DNA of 64,000 nucleotides from Pseudonocardia sp. (lineage in GTDB: Bacteria > Actinomycetota > Actinomycetes > Mycobacteriales > Pseudonocardiaceae). The DNA lies in assembly GCF_025465255.1 (NCBI RefSeq), contig NZ_JAODNI010000121.1, positions 110,359-174,358 of the forward strand, given 5' to 3'. Below, piece after piece: positions 49,563-60,148 of the stretch. The notes under the pieces were generated by a model, which was not told the origin of the DNA, did not search any database, and saw only the letters and a program-made list of their open reading frames with translations. The number at the start of each line of letters is the position of its first letter. Within the stretch, counting starts at the first letter, position 1. A program made the translations under genes and the position numbers.

Positions 49563-51031
49563 CGACGCATGAACGGCGGCACGTCGACGTCGTCGTCGAG
49601 GTCCTCGACCGGCTTCGCCGCGGCCGGGGCCGAGGCCGAGGAGTAGCCGGAGGACGACCCGAGGCCCGCCTGCGGGGCCGCGGCGGCCTCACCGAAGCTC
49701 CGCGGGGCCTGCGCGCCGGCGCCGTCCTGCGTCGTCTCCGGGACGCGCGGCGCCGGGGGCGAGTAGCTCCCGTTCGACGCGGCCGGGGCGGCGGGCGGCA
49801 GGGTCCCGCTCTGGTTCGGCGACTGCGGGTGCGGGTGCGGGCTCGGGGCCTGCGGGGCCGGCTGCGACGAGTACTGCGAGGCCTGCGGCTGCGGGGCCGG
49901 CGCCGCGTACTGCGTCGTCGCCGGCTGCGGCGCGGCCGGAACGGTGCCGGACGCGGAGTACGCGCCGGTCCCGTTGCTCCCGGAGCCGTTCGACGAGGGC
50001 TGCGGGGACGACCGGATGCCCGACGAGCCGTCCGTCGACTCCCCCGACCGGAAGGCCCCGGGCTCCAGCTTCTTGTGCGTCGGTGTCCCGCCCTCGAACC
50101 CGGCGGCGATGACCGTGATCCGGACCTCGTCGCCGAGCGAGTCGTCGATCACGGTGCCGAAGATGATGTTGGCCTCGGGGTGCGCGGCCTCCTGGACCAG
50201 CGAGGCGGCCTCGTTGATCTCGAACAGGCCGAGGTCCGAGCCGCCCGCGATCGACAGCAGGACGCCCTGCGCGCCGTCCATGCTCGCCTCGAGCAGGGGT
50301 GAGTTGATCGCCTTGCCGGCCGCCTGGACGGCCCGGCCCTCACCGCGGGCACTGCCGATCCCCATGAGCGCGCTGCCCGCCCCCGACATGACGGACTTGA
50401 CGTCCGCGAAGTCGAGGTTGATCAGGCCCGGGGTGGTGATCAGGTTCGTGATGCCCTGGACACCGGAGAGGAGGACCTCGTCCGCCGAGCGGAACGCGTC
50501 CATCAGGGACACGCCGACGTCACCGAGCTGCAGGAGGCGATCGTTCGGAATCACTATCAACGTGTCGCACTCGTTGCGCAGGCCGGTGATCCCGTCCTCG
50601 GCCTGGCCGGCGCGCCGGCGGCCCTCGAACGTGAACGGCCGCGTGACGACGCCGATGGTGAGCGCGCCGAGCTTGCGCGCGATGGACGCGACGACCGGCG
50701 CGCCACCGGTCCCGGTGCCACCACCCTCGCCCGCGGTCACGAAGACCATGTCGGCCCCCTTGAGGACCTCCTCGATCTCCTCGCGGTGGTCCTCGGCGGC
50801 CTTGCGCCCGACGTCCGGGTTCGCCCCGGCGCCGAGGCCCCGGGTGAGCTCGCGCCCGATGTCCAGCTTCACGTCGGCGTCCGACATGAGCAGGGCCTGG
50901 GCGTCGGTGTTCACCGCGATGAACTCGACCCCCTTGAGGCCGACCTCGATCATGCGGTTGACGGCGTTCACGCCGCCGCCACCGATGCCGACGACCTTGA
51001 TCACGGCCAGGTAGTTGTGCGGGGGCGTCAT
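49559..51031 (-). CDS. ftsZ: Cell division protein FtsZ
   Basis: Tubulin-like GTPase of the division ring, 490 residues. The GTP-binding domain (1-310) has [15 protein letters not shown], the tubulin signature [18 protein letters not shown] and the T7 loop [12 protein letters not shown] very long linker (about 320-475), rich in P, Q, S, A and N, precedes the conserved C-terminal peptide [12 protein letters not shown] that binds SepF and FtsW. ATG 51031 is used. It has a long leader and a good promoter. Confidence 0.98.
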   Translation of the reverse strand: MTPPHNYLAVIKVVGIGGGGVNAVNRMIEVGLKGVEFIAVNTDAQALLMSDADVKLDIGRELTRGLGAGANPDVGRKAAEDHREEIEEVLKGADMVFVTAGEGGGTGTGGAPVVASIARKLGALTIGVVTRPFTFEGRRRAGQAEDGITGLRNECDTLIVIPNDRLLQLGDVGVSLMDAFRSADEVLLSGVQGITNLITTPGLINLDFADVKSVMSGAGSALMGIGSARGEGRAVQAAGKAINSPLLEASMDGAQGVLLSIAGGSDLGLFEINEAASLVQEAAHPEANIIFGTVIDDSLGDEVRITVIAAGFEGGTPTHKKLEPGAFRSGESTDGSSGIRSSPQPSSNGSGSNGTGAYSASGTVPAAPQPATTQYAAPAPQPQASQYSSQPAPQAPSPHPHPQSPNQSGTLPPAAPAASNGSYSPPAPRVPETTQDGAGAQAPRSFGEAAAAPQAGLGSSSGYSSASAPAAAKPVEDLDDDVDVPPFMRR

Positions 51032-51102
51032 GAGGGCACCTTCCGTCTCGCTCGGGTTCCGGTCTCGAATCAGCTCCGGTCTGCCCGGGCCGTACGGGTC
51101 GA

Positions 51103-51131
51103 ACGCTAGGTCCCGTGTCCACCACGGTCCA
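51103..51131 (-). promoter_or_regulatory. ftsZ promoter
   Basis: On the minus strand TGGACC (51131-51126) and TAGCGT (51108-51103) are separated by 17 nt, the best sigma-70-like pair seen in the window. Transcription would start about 65-70 nt before ftsZ. Confidence 0.6.
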
Positions 51132-51239
51132 GCAGGCGCGCCGCACGTCGGCAACAGCCCGACCGGGTGTTCCTGAGCGCGAGCCTCCCGGCGTGACCGT
51201 TCCGTGACCGGTCGCGGACTGAAAGTGAGAAGTACCGCG

Positions 51240-52178
51240 TCAGTGCTGGACGGTCGGCAGTTCGGGGCTGGCGACGTCGTAGACGGACCCGGACTCGGTC
51301 AGCAGCGGCACGAGGACCGCGGATTTGCGGGCCCCGTCGTCCGCCGTGCCCCACCTGACCCGCCGGTCCTCGGTGAGCCCGAGCTGCACGGTCGGGTCCT
51401 CGCCGTCGGCCCCTGTGGTGACGCCCACGGTGAGGATCTGTGCGCGCAGCTGTTCCGGCAGCGCGGCCAGCACGGCGAGGGCGGAGCGGGTGGACTCGTC
51501 GTCCGGGCCGACGGCGCCGAAGGTGAGCCGTGGCAACGCCGGCGGCACGGCGGGGGCCTCGTGGTACGGGACGCCGGTGGCGTCGACGAGCGTGAGGCCC
51601 TTCGGGGTCTGCGCGAGCGCTACCGCCACCCGTTCGGTGACCGCGATCCCGACGGTGTGCGGCCAGTTCCGACTGACCTCCACGGACGCGACGTCCGGCA
51701 GCTGCGCCACCCGGTGCGCCACGGCGGCGGTGTCCACCGACGCGAGCGGCACCCCGGTCTCGACGGCGGCGACGTCCGTCACCTGCTGGACGCCGGCCGG
51801 CAGGACGCCCGTGACCTCGACACCCTCGACGTCCGCGAGCCCCGCCCGGTAGAGCAGCGCCCAGCCGCCCGCGGCGAGCGCCCCGAGCAGCACGACGATC
51901 GCGATCAGCGCGGCCAGCGTCCGGCGGAGCCGGATCCGGGCCGCGGTCACCGCCGCGGCGGAGGTCGCCGACGCCGGGAGGGCGGCGGCGACCGCACGCT
52001 CGCGCGCGATCTTCTCGACGCGAGCCCGTTTCGCCCGTTCCGCCCGTTCCGCCGTGGTCGGCGACGCGGCCTCGGCACCCTTCCGGGCCCCGTCCCGCGC
52101 CTTCCGTCGGCCGGCGGGGGCCGCGGACCGTGCCGGCGTCCCGCGGGACCCCGACCCCCGGTCCACGGGCCTGGTCAC
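51240..52178 (-). CDS. ftsQ: Cell division protein FtsQ
   Basis: The 312-residue bitopic protein has a long basic, alanine-rich cytosolic part (1-85), one membrane helix (about 88-110) and the POTRA domain ([20 protein letters not shown]) followed by the FtsQ beta domain ([20 protein letters not shown] then VTERV). It links early and late division proteins. The GTG overlaps the murC stop (GTGA). About 208 bp separates it from ftsZ. Confidence 0.95.
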   Translation of the reverse strand: MTRPVDRGSGSRGTPARSAAPAGRRKARDGARKGAEAASPTTAERAERAKRARVEKIARERAVAAALPASATSAAAVTAARIRLRRTLAALIAIVVLLGALAAGGWALLYRAGLADVEGVEVTGVLPAGVQQVTDVAAVETGVPLASVDTAAVAHRVAQLPDVASVEVSRNWPHTVGIAVTERVAVALAQTPKGLTLVDATGVPYHEAPAVPPALPRLTFGAVGPDDESTRSALAVLAALPEQLRAQILTVGVTTGADGEDPTVQLGLTEDRRVRWGTADDGARKSAVLVPLLTESGSVYDVASPELPTVQH

Positions 52179-53605
52179 GCCGTCCCGCCCGCCCGTTCCA
52201 GCTCGAGCAGGACCTCCGGCCCGAGCACCGTCACGTCGCCCGCGCCCATGGTGAGCACCAGATCACCGGGGCGGGCCAGCCCGGCCAGCACGCGCGGGAC
52301 GTCCGACCAGCCCGGCACGAAGTGCACGCGCTCGGCCGGGAGCCGGACGTGGTCCGCGACGAGCTTGCCGGTCACGCCGGGTTCGGGGTCCTCGCGGGCG
52401 CCGTAGACGTCCAGCACCACGACCTCGTCCGCCAGGGCCAGGGCCTCGCCGAAGGCGCTCGCGAAGATGCGCGTGCGGGAGTAGAGGTGCGGCTGGAACG
52501 CGACGAGCACCCGGCCGCGGCGACCCTGCTCGACGCCGAACACCTCGCGGGCCGCCCGCAGCGTGGCCGCGACCTCGGTGGGGTGGTGGGCGTAGTCGTC
52601 GTAGACCGCGACGCCGCCGGCCCGGCCCTTGTACTCGAAGCGGCGCTGGACGCCGTCGAACGCGGCCAGGCCCGCCAACATCCCGTCCACCGGGGCGCCG
52701 AGCTCGATCCCCGCCAGCAGCGCGGCCAGCGCGTTGAGGGCCATGTGCTCGCCGGGGACGGCGAGCCGCACCGCCAGCTCGACGCCGCGGTGCCGGGCCC
52801 GCGCGAGGGAGCCGCTGCCCTCCGGCCGGAAGTCCAGCAGCACGACGTCCGACCCGCCGGTGGCGCTGCGGCCGTAGCGGCGCACGGGGATCCCGCGGTC
52901 CTCCGCGGACCGGGCGAGCTCCTCGGCCCCGGGATCGTCCGCGCAGGTCACCAGCACGCCACCGGGGGTGATCCGGCCGATGAAGGCCTCGAACACGGCG
53001 CGGTAGGTCGCCTCGTCGCCGTGATGGTCCAGGTGGTCCGGCTCCACGTTGGTGACGACGGCGACGGACGGCGCGAACGCGGTGAACGACCCGTCGCTCT
53101 CGTCCGCCTCGACGACGAACGCCTCCCCCGCGCCGTGGTGCGCGCCGGAGCCGCTGGCGGTGAGGTCCCCGCCGATCGCGAACGACGGGTCCAGGCCGCA
53201 GTGCTGCAGGCCGACGGTGAGCATCGAGGTGGTGGAGGTCTTGCCGTGGGTGCCCGCGATCGCCGCGACCAGCCGGCCCTCCGTCAGCGCCGCGAGCGCC
53301 TCGGCCCGGTGCACGACGGTGAGGCCGCGCTCGCGGGCCGCGGCCAGCTCCGGGTTCGACTCGCGGATCGCCGTCGACACGACGACCGTGGGCGGCCCGC
53401 CGAGCAGGTCCAGGTTCGCCGTGGCGTGCCCGACCTCGACGACGGCGCCGAGCGCGCGCAGGGCGAGCACGGTGCGGGAGTCCTTGGCGTCCGACCCGGA
53501 GACGGCGACGCCCCGCGCCAGCAGGATGCGGGCGATCCCGCTCATCCCGGCCCCGCCGATCCCGACGAGGTGGACGTGTTTCCCGAGGCCGTCCGCGTCG
53601 CTCAT
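52175..53605 (-). CDS. murC: UDP-N-acetylmuramate--L-alanine ligase
   Basis: Adds L-alanine to UDP-MurNAc. The 476-residue enzyme has HLVGIGGAGMSGIARILL at the N terminus, the ATP loop GTHGKTSTTSML, FVVEADESDGSF, NVEPDHLDHHGD and VYDDYAHHPTEV. ATG 53605 has GGGAG 6 nt upstream; ATG 53611, two codons earlier, overlaps the murG stop (ATGA) but is too near the ribosome site. Confidence 0.97.
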   Translation of the reverse strand: MSDADGLGKHVHLVGIGGAGMSGIARILLARGVAVSGSDAKDSRTVLALRALGAVVEVGHATANLDLLGGPPTVVVSTAIRESNPELAAARERGLTVVHRAEALAALTEGRLVAAIAGTHGKTSTTSMLTVGLQHCGLDPSFAIGGDLTASGSGAHHGAGEAFVVEADESDGSFTAFAPSVAVVTNVEPDHLDHHGDEATYRAVFEAFIGRITPGGVLVTCADDPGAEELARSAEDRGIPVRRYGRSATGGSDVVLLDFRPEGSGSLARARHRGVELAVRLAVPGEHMALNALAALLAGIELGAPVDGMLAGLAAFDGVQRRFEYKGRAGGVAVYDDYAHHPTEVAATLRAAREVFGVEQGRRGRVLVAFQPHLYSRTRIFASAFGEALALADEVVVLDVYGAREDPEPGVTGKLVADHVRLPAERVHFVPGWSDVPRVLAGLARPGDLVLTMGAGDVTVLGPEVLLELERAGGTA

Positions 53606-53607
53606 CG

Positions 53608-54690
53608 TCATCTCCCGACCACCCCGAACACGATGTCCGCCAGTACCTCGTCGGCCCCGGCGTGCCCGGACGCGCGCGCCGCGGCGCCCATCCGGCCGAT
53701 CCGGCGGGGATCGGCGAACCACGGCACCAGCTCGGCGAGGACCCGGTCCCCGGTGAGGTCCGCGTCGGCGACCATGGTGCCGCCGCCAGCGTCGACGACC
53801 GGCTGGGCGTTGAGCGCCTGCTCCCCGTTGCCGTGCGGCAGCGGCACGTACACCGCGGGCAGCCCGACGGCGGAGACCTCGGCGACGGTCATGGCCCCCG
53901 AGCGGCACAGCACCGCGTCCGCGGCGGCGTAGGCGAGGTGCATGTCCTCGATGTAGGGCACCGGGACGTACCCGGGCGCCGCGGCCGCGGGCGTGCCGGT
54001 GGGCCCGTGGGCGTGCAGGACCGCGATCCCGTGGTGCACCAGGCCCGGCAGTGCCTGCGCGAGCGCGGAGTTCAGCGATCGCGCGCCCTGCGACCCGCCG
54101 AAGACGAGCAGGACCGGCGCGCTCGGCGGCAGGCCGAACCTCGCGCGGGCCTCGGGGCGCAGCGCCGTCCGGTCCAGCGACGTGACGGCGTGGCGCAGCG
54201 GGATGCCGACCACCTGCGCGTCCGGCAACCCGCTCCCGGGCACCGCGGCGACGACGGCGGCCGCGAACCGGGCGCCGACCTTGTTCGCCAGCCCGGCGCG
54301 CGCGTTGGCCTCGTGCACGACGATCGGCACCCGGCCGCGTGCGCCGAGGTAGGCGGGCAACGCGACGTACCCGCCGAAGCCGACGACGACGTCCGCCTCG
54401 ACCTGGCTGAGCACCTCCCGCACGCGGGACACCGCGCCCTTGATCTTCGACGGCAGCCGCAGCAGGTCCCCGGAGGGCCTCCGCGGTAGCGGGACGGGCG
54501 GGATCAGCTCTAGCTTGTACCCGCGCGCCGGGATCAGCCGGGTGTCCAGGCCCTTCTCGGTGCCGAGCGCGGTGACCGTCGCGTCCGGCCGGAGCCGGCG
54601 GACGGCGTCGGCGAAGGCGAGCGCGGGCTCGATGTGCCCGGCGGTGCCCCCGCCCGCGACGACGACGGACAGCGGCTTCGGCGCGCTCAC
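53608..54690 (-). CDS. murG: UDP-GlcNAc:lipid I N-acetylglucosaminyltransferase
   Basis: Makes lipid II from lipid I at the inner membrane face. The 360-residue GT28 protein has [47 protein letters not shown] and [20 protein letters not shown] followed by VPLPHG. The start GTG overlaps the ftsW stop (GTGA), and the stop overlaps murC. Confidence 0.97.
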   Translation of the reverse strand: MSAPKPLSVVVAGGGTAGHIEPALAFADAVRRLRPDATVTALGTEKGLDTRLIPARGYKLELIPPVPLPRRPSGDLLRLPSKIKGAVSRVREVLSQVEADVVVGFGGYVALPAYLGARGRVPIVVHEANARAGLANKVGARFAAAVVAAVPGSGLPDAQVVGIPLRHAVTSLDRTALRPEARARFGLPPSAPVLLVFGGSQGARSLNSALAQALPGLVHHGIAVLHAHGPTGTPAAAAPGYVPVPYIEDMHLAYAAADAVLCRSGAMTVAEVSAVGLPAVYVPLPHGNGEQALNAQPVVDAGGGTMVADADLTGDRVLAELVPWFADPRRIGRMGAAARASGHAGADEVLADIVFGVVGR

Positions 54691-56045
54691 CGGCGCACCG
54701 CCCGCTGGGCCGGCGGGCGCGCGACCGGGGCCTTGTAGGGCTCGGGCAGCGGGAGCCGCAGCAGCCGCGCGATCCGGCCCTGGCCGTCGGACCGCAGCGC
54801 GGCGACCGCCTCGGGCTCATGCCGCGCGGCGTTGGTGAGGATGCCGAACACGAACATCGTGACCACCAGGGAGGTGCCTCCGGAGGAGATGAGGGGCAGC
54901 TGCAGGCCGGTGACCGGCAGCAGGCCCACGACGTAACCGATGTTGATCGACGCCTGCGCGACCAGCCAGGTCGTCGACGTCGCGACGACGATACGCAGCC
55001 ACGGGTCCGTGCTGCGCGAGGCGATGCGCAGACCCGTGTAGGCGAGCGTCGCGAACAGGGCCAGCACGGCGAGGGCGCCGACCAGCCCGAGCTCCTCCCC
55101 GATGATGGCGAAGATGAAGTCGTTGTGCGCGTTGGGCAGGTAGCTCCACTTGGCGCGGCCCTGCCCGAGCCCGGCGCCGAGGAGCCCGCCGTCGGCCAGC
55201 GAGTAGAGGGCCTGGTTGGCCTGGTAGGCGGGGCCGAGCGGGTCGCTGGTGTCCGAGGACAGGAACGCCGTGATCCGGCTGACCCGGTAGCCGGCCGTGA
55301 GGCCGAGGACGACGGCGCCCGCGAGGCCGCCGCCGGCGATGGCCGCGATCAGCCTCATCGGGGCGCCGGCGAAGTAGAGCAGCGCGATCAGCACGATGCC
55401 CATGGACACCGACATGCCCATGTCCGGCTCCAGCACCAGCAGCGTCAGCACGACGAGGGTGACCGGGACCAGCGGGTTGAGCGCGTGCTTCCAGCGGTGC
55501 ATGACGGCGCGCCGGGCGGCGAGGACGTGCGCGCCCCACAGGGTCAGCGCGACCTTCACGCCCTCGGACGGCTGCAGCGAGAACGAGCCGATCGCGAACC
55601 ACGCCCGGGAACCGTTGCGGAGGACGCCGACCCCCGGGATCAGTACCGCGACCAGCGCCGCGACGCCGACGAGCAGCATCACCGGGCCGAGCGCCCGCAT
55701 CCGGCGCGGCGGGATCCGCAGGCCGACCCAGAACAGGACGAGGCCGAGCAGGCAGAACATCACCTGCTTGGTGAACACCGAGTACGACGAGCCGTCCTGG
55801 GTCAGCGACTCCACCGACGACGCCGAGAGCACCATGACCAGCCCGAACAGGGTGAGCAGGCCGAACACGGCGAGGATCAGGTGCAGCGAGGTCAGCGGGC
55901 GGCGCAGCCACACCTGCAGCGCGGTGCCGCTGCGGCTGATGCCGGCCCGGAGCCCCGCGAAGGTGCCCGGCGCGGCCTTGGCGGCCGGCCGCCGGCCGGA
56001 GCGGCCGGGCCCGGCGGAGGGCCGCGACGACGTGGGGGCCGCCAT
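54687..56045 (-). CDS. ftsW: SEDS-family septal peptidoglycan polymerase FtsW
   Basis: Glycosyltransferase that polymerises lipid II at the septum with its partner PBP (FtsI, also in this window). The 452-residue protein has a 50-residue basic N terminus, ten membrane helices, [20 protein letters not shown], the EPDMGMS loop, [20 protein letters not shown] and [17 protein letters not shown] [17 protein letters not shown]. The C-terminal 45 residues are basic. ATG 56045 overlaps the murD stop (TGATG). Confidence 0.97.
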   Translation of the reverse strand: MAAPTSSRPSAGPGRSGRRPAAKAAPGTFAGLRAGISRSGTALQVWLRRPLTSLHLILAVFGLLTLFGLVMVLSASSVESLTQDGSSYSVFTKQVMFCLLGLVLFWVGLRIPPRRMRALGPVMLLVGVAALVAVLIPGVGVLRNGSRAWFAIGSFSLQPSEGVKVALTLWGAHVLAARRAVMHRWKHALNPLVPVTLVVLTLLVLEPDMGMSVSMGIVLIALLYFAGAPMRLIAAIAGGGLAGAVVLGLTAGYRVSRITAFLSSDTSDPLGPAYQANQALYSLADGGLLGAGLGQGRAKWSYLPNAHNDFIFAIIGEELGLVGALAVLALFATLAYTGLRIASRSTDPWLRIVVATSTTWLVAQASINIGYVVGLLPVTGLQLPLISSGGTSLVVTMFVFGILTNAARHEPEAVAALRSDGQGRIARLLRLPLPEPYKAPVARPPAQRAVRR

Positions 56046-57415
56046 CAGCCCGGGTCCCCGGCGGCCGGCTCCCGCACGGCCATCTCCCGGACCGCGTCGG
56101 TGAAGGCCCGGCCCCGCGCGGCGTAGTCCCGGAACTGGTCCATCGACGCCGCGGCGGGGGCGAGCAGGACCACGTCCCCCGGCCCGGCGAGCGCGGCGGC
56201 ACGGTGCACGGCGGACCTCATCGGCCCATCGTCGCCCGCGGCGACCTCCGCGACGGGGACATCGGGCGCGTGTCGGGCCAGTGCGTCGAGGATCTCCGAA
56301 CGGTCCGTGCCGATCACGACGGCGCCCGCGAGCCGGCCGGCGTGCCGGGCGACCAGGTCGTCGACCCGGGCGCCCTTGAGCAGCCCGCCGAGGATCCAGA
56401 CGACCTGCGCGTCGCCCTGGGCCGCCAGGGCGGCGTCCGCGGCGTGCGGGTTCGTGGCCTTGGAGTCGTCGACGTAGCGGACCCCGGCGACCGTGCCGGC
56501 CTCCGCCATCCGGTGCGCCCCGGGCTCGAAGGCGGCGAGCCCCGCCCGGACGGCCTCCGGCTCGACGCCGTACGCGCGGGCGAGCGCCGCGGCGGCGAGC
56601 GCGTCGGTGAGGCCGGGCGGCCCGCCGGGACGGACGTCCTTCACCTCGGCCAGCTCGTCCCGGTCACCGAACGCCCGGTCGAGGAGCTCGCCGCCGGAGA
56701 TCCCGAGCTGCCCCTCCCCCGGCTCCGCAAGCGTCACGCCGACCTTCCGCGGGGCGGGCGAGCGGGCGAGCAGGTCCGCGGCGAACGGGTCGTCGACCCC
56801 GGCGACGGCCACGTCGCCGATGAGGGCCGCGGCCTTGGCCTCGGCGTAGGCGGCCATCCCGCCGTGCCAGTCCAGGTGGTCCTCGGCGACGTTCAGCACC
56901 ACGCCGGCGGCCGGACGGATCGACGGCGACCAGTGCAGCTGGTAGCTCGACAGCTCCACGGCCAGCACCCGATGCCCCGCGGCGACCGCGGAGACGACCG
57001 GGTAGCCGATGTTCCCGCAGGCCACGGCGTCGAGACCGGCGGCGCGGAGGATCGCGGCGAGCATGCCGGTGGTGGTGGTCTTGCCGTTGGTCCCGGTGAC
57101 GACGAGCCAGGCCGGAGGCTCCGCGCGCTGCGCGCCGAGCCGCCAGGCCAGCTCCGGCTCGCCGACGAGGTCGATCCCCCGGGCCGCCGCCTCGGCGACG
57201 AGCGGGTGGTCCGGGCGCCGGCCCGGGCTGGTGACGATCAGGCTCGTCCCGTCCGGGATCGTGCCGTCCCCGGGCACCGCCCCGGCGGGCAAATCCGTGA
57301 GCGCGGCGGGGTCGTCGTCGGACACGACGACCCGCGCCCCCGCGGCCACCAGCGCCTCGGCCGCCGCGAGCCCGGAGATTCCGGCCCCCGCCACCAGCAC
57401 GGTCGCGCCTCTCAC
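56045..57415 (-). CDS. murD: UDP-N-acetylmuramoylalanine--D-glutamate ligase
   Basis: Adds D-glutamate to UDP-MurNAc-L-Ala. The 456-residue enzyme has the N-terminal Rossmann GATVLVAGAGISGLAAAEAL, GTNGKTTTTGMLAAIL, ELSSYQLHW, NVAEDHLDWHGG and VRYVDDSKATNPHAADAAL. The frame is open further upstream across the palindrome element to 57484, but that extension is not conserved; the GTG at 57415 (or 57418), with GGGGG upstream, gives the normal length. Confidence 0.96.
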   Translation of the reverse strand: MRGATVLVAGAGISGLAAAEALVAAGARVVVSDDDPAALTDLPAGAVPGDGTIPDGTSLIVTSPGRRPDHPLVAEAAARGIDLVGEPELAWRLGAQRAEPPAWLVVTGTNGKTTTTGMLAAILRAAGLDAVACGNIGYPVVSAVAAGHRVLAVELSSYQLHWSPSIRPAAGVVLNVAEDHLDWHGGMAAYAEAKAAALIGDVAVAGVDDPFAADLLARSPAPRKVGVTLAEPGEGQLGISGGELLDRAFGDRDELAEVKDVRPGGPPGLTDALAAAALARAYGVEPEAVRAGLAAFEPGAHRMAEAGTVAGVRYVDDSKATNPHAADAALAAQGDAQVVWILGGLLKGARVDDLVARHAGRLAGAVVIGTDRSEILDALARHAPDVPVAEVAAGDDGPMRSAVHRAAALAGPGDVVLLAPAAASMDQFRDYAARGRAFTDAVREMAVREPAAGDPG

Positions 57416-57427
57416 CACAACCCCCAC

Positions 57428-57491
57428 CGCGTCGTGGAGCCACGACGCGGAAAGTCGGGTCTCGAAAGCGCGTTGTGGCTCCACGACGCGC
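57428..57491. repeat. Two-palindrome intergenic element, copy 2
   Basis: CGCGTCGTGG-AG-CCACGACGCG (57428-57449) and CGCGTTGTGG-CT-CCACGACGCG (57469-57490), 19 nt apart, the same design as 18854-18914. It lies inside the dcw operon, between mraY and murD. Confidence 0.8.
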
Positions 57492-57509
57492 GGGGTCGGG
57501 GCTGCATGC

Positions 57510-58580
57510 TCACAGCCCTGCCGAGGCGGTGAGCCACTCGCTGTAGAAGATGCCCAGGCCCAGCGCCGCGCACATGGCGCCGAGCAGCCAGAACCGGATG
57601 ATGACCGTCGTCTCCGCCCAGCCCGCCAGCTCGAAGTGGTGGTGGAACGGGGCCATCCGGAACAGCCGTCGTCTCGTCGTGCGGAAGACGACGATCTGCA
57701 GCGCCACCGACAGCACCTCGACGACGAACACGCCGCCGATCACCAGCAGCAGCAGCTCGGTGTGGGTGACTATGGACAGCCCCGCGACGAGGCCGCCGAG
57801 GGCCAGCGAGCCGGTGTCCCCCATGAAGATGCGGGCCGGGGCGGCGTTCCACCAGAGGAAGCCGATGCAGCCGCCCATCGCCGCGGCGGCGACGATCGAG
57901 ACGTCGAGCGGGTCCCGGACCTCGTAGCAGCCCGCCGCGGAGACGACCGCACAGCTGTTGCGGAACTGCCAGAACCCGATGATCACGTAGGTGGCCAGCA
58001 CCATCGCCGAGGTGCCGGCGGCGAGCCCGTCCAGGCCGTCGGTCAGGTTCACCGCGTTCGACCAGGCCGAGACGACCAGGTAGGCGAACACCACGAAGCC
58101 GATGCCGCCGAACGAGATCACCGCGATGTCCCGGACGAACGACAGCGTGTCCGACGACGGCGTGAGGTTGCGGGCGTTGGCGAAGCGCAGTGCGAGGATC
58201 CCGAAGACCACCGCGGTGAGGAACTGCCCCACCAGCTTCGAGGTCTTGTTCAGGCCCAGGTTGCGCTGGCGGCGGATCTTGATGAAGTCGTCCAGGAAGC
58301 CGACGACGCCGAGCGCGGTGGTCAGGAACAGCACCAGCAGCGCGGACGCGGACATCGGCTCGCCGGTGAGCAGGTGCGCGGCGAGGTAGCCGACCCAGAT
58401 GGACAGCAGGATCGCGACGCCGCCCATCGTGGGCGTGCCGCGCTTGCTCTGGTGGCTCTTCGGGCCGTCCTCGCGGATCTCCTGGCCGAAGCCCTGCTTC
58501 GCGAAGAACTTGATGAGGTACGGGGTCATCAGGATGGACAACGCCAGCGCGACGCCCGCGGCGACGAAGACACCTCTCAC
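57510..58580 (-). CDS. mraY: Phospho-N-acetylmuramoyl-pentapeptide transferase
   Basis: Transfers phospho-MurNAc-pentapeptide to undecaprenyl phosphate, giving lipid I. The 356-residue protein has about ten membrane helices, [21 protein letters not shown] with the metal-binding aspartates, [35 protein letters not shown] and [13 protein letters not shown]. The GTG start overlaps the murF stop (GTGA). Confidence 0.98.
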   Translation of the reverse strand: MRGVFVAAGVALALSILMTPYLIKFFAKQGFGQEIREDGPKSHQSKRGTPTMGGVAILLSIWVGYLAAHLLTGEPMSASALLVLFLTTALGVVGFLDDFIKIRRQRNLGLNKTSKLVGQFLTAVVFGILALRFANARNLTPSSDTLSFVRDIAVISFGGIGFVVFAYLVVSAWSNAVNLTDGLDGLAAGTSAMVLATYVIIGFWQFRNSCAVVSAAGCYEVRDPLDVSIVAAAAMGGCIGFLWWNAAPARIFMGDTGSLALGGLVAGLSIVTHTELLLLVIGGVFVVEVLSVALQIVVFRTTRRRLFRMAPFHHHFELAGWAETTVIIRFWLLGAMCAALGLGIFYSEWLTASAGL

Positions 58581-60091
58581 CGGGTCACCAGTTCCTGCTC
58601 GTTCGTGTTGTCGGGGACGTCCGCCAGCAGGGCGGACGCGAGGCGGTCCAGTCCGGCGGACCGGGAGGCCTTGACCAGGACGACGTCGCCCGGGGCGAGC
58701 TCCGCGCGGAGCAGGGCCAGGGCGGCGTCACGGTCGACCCGGCCGGTGGTGCGGGGGCCGGCGCCGTAGGCGTCCGTGCCGACGGCGACGATCCGGTCGA
58801 CGCCCAGCTCGCGCGCCGCGGCGGCGGTCTCGGCGTGTGCGGCGGCGGAGTCCGGCCCCAGCTCGGCCATCGGGCCGAGGACGGCCCAGGTGCGCCTTCC
58901 CGGCTGCGTCTGCGTGGGCCGGGCGATGGCGGCCAGCGCCCGGAGCGCCGCCAGCATGGACTCGGGGTTGGCGTTGTAGGCGTCGTTGACGACCGTGACG
59001 CCGTCGGCCCGCTTCTCGACCTCCATCCGCCAGCGCGACGCCGGGGTGGCGGCCGAGAGTGCCGCGGCGATCCCCTCCGGGGTGCCGCCGAGCTCGAGCG
59101 CGACGGCCGCGGCGGCCAGGGCGTTGGAGACGTGGTGCTCGCCGACGAGCTGCAGCGCGACGTCCGCCTCGCCCACGGGGGTGACCAGCCGGAATCGGGC
59201 CCGGCCGGCGTCGAGGACGACGTCCCGGGCGCTGACGTCCGGGCCGGGTGGCGCGCCGGTGTGCGCAGAGCGCTCTGCAGACACCGGTGCTGCCAGACCG
59301 AAGCGGACCACCCGGGCCGCCGTGCGGGAGGCCATCGCGGAGACCGCGGGATCGTCCGCGTTCAGGATCGCGACCCCGTCCGCGGCGAGGGCCTCCACCA
59401 GCTCGCCCTTGGCCTGCGCGACCCCCTCCGGCGAGCCGAACTCGCCGAGGTGCGCGCGCCCGACGTTGAGCACGAGCCCGATCGACGGCGGCGCGACCGC
59501 GCAGAGCCGGGCGATGTGCCCCGGCCCGCGGGCGGAGAGCTCCAGCACGAGGTGCCGGGTGTCCTCGGTCGCCCGCAGCGCCGTCCACGGGTGGCCGAGC
59601 TCGTTGTTGAAGGATCCGGGCGGCGCGACGGTCTCCCCGAGCGGCGCCAGCACGGTCGCGACCAGGTCCTTGGTCGAGGTCTTGCCGGAGCTTCCGGTGA
59701 TCCCGACGATCCGCAGCCGCGCCGGACCGGTCGCCAGCGAGTCCACGTTGCGCCGCGCGAGCCGGCCGAGCGCGGTGAGGACCGCGGCCCCGGAGCCGTC
59801 CGGGTCGAACTCGTCGAGGTAGGTGCCACCCGCGCTCGGGGGCGCGGCGGGCACGATCACCGCGGGGGCGTCGACCTCCCGGGCCGCCAGCACGCCCACC
59901 CCGCCGGCGGCGACGGCGGCCGCGGCGAAGTCGTGCCCGTCCGTCCGCTCGCCGGGGAGCGCGAGGAACAACCCCCCGTCGCCGACCTTGCGGGAATCGA
60001 ACTCGACCGCGCGGACGCGCTCGTCACCGGTGGCCCGGTGCAGCCTCCCGCCCGTCACCCGGGCGATCTCGGCCAGCGTCATCTCGATCAT
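58577..60091 (-). CDS. murF: UDP-N-acetylmuramoyl-tripeptide--D-alanyl-D-alanine ligase
   Basis: Adds D-Ala-D-Ala to complete the cytoplasmic precursor. The 504-residue enzyme has the N-terminal [15 protein letters not shown], the ATP loop [24 protein letters not shown] [28 protein letters not shown] and [20 protein letters not shown]. Two starts are possible, ATG 60091 or 60082; GGAGGGAG favours 60091. It lies 57 nt from murE. Confidence 0.97.
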   Translation of the reverse strand: MIEMTLAEIARVTGGRLHRATGDERVRAVEFDSRKVGDGGLFLALPGERTDGHDFAAAAVAAGGVGVLAAREVDAPAVIVPAAPPSAGGTYLDEFDPDGSGAAVLTALGRLARRNVDSLATGPARLRIVGITGSSGKTSTKDLVATVLAPLGETVAPPGSFNNELGHPWTALRATEDTRHLVLELSARGPGHIARLCAVAPPSIGLVLNVGRAHLGEFGSPEGVAQAKGELVEALAADGVAILNADDPAVSAMASRTAARVVRFGLAAPVSAERSAHTGAPPGPDVSARDVVLDAGRARFRLVTPVGEADVALQLVGEHHVSNALAAAAVALELGGTPEGIAAALSAATPASRWRMEVEKRADGVTVVNDAYNANPESMLAALRALAAIARPTQTQPGRRTWAVLGPMAELGPDSAAAHAETAAAARELGVDRIVAVGTDAYGAGPRTTGRVDRDAALALLRAELAPGDVVLVKASRSAGLDRLASALLADVPDNTNEQELVTR

Positions 60092-60148
60092 GGTGTCTCC
60101 CTCCTCGGCGGACGGAGTCCCTCCGGTTCCGTGTGGGGCATGTCCGGA

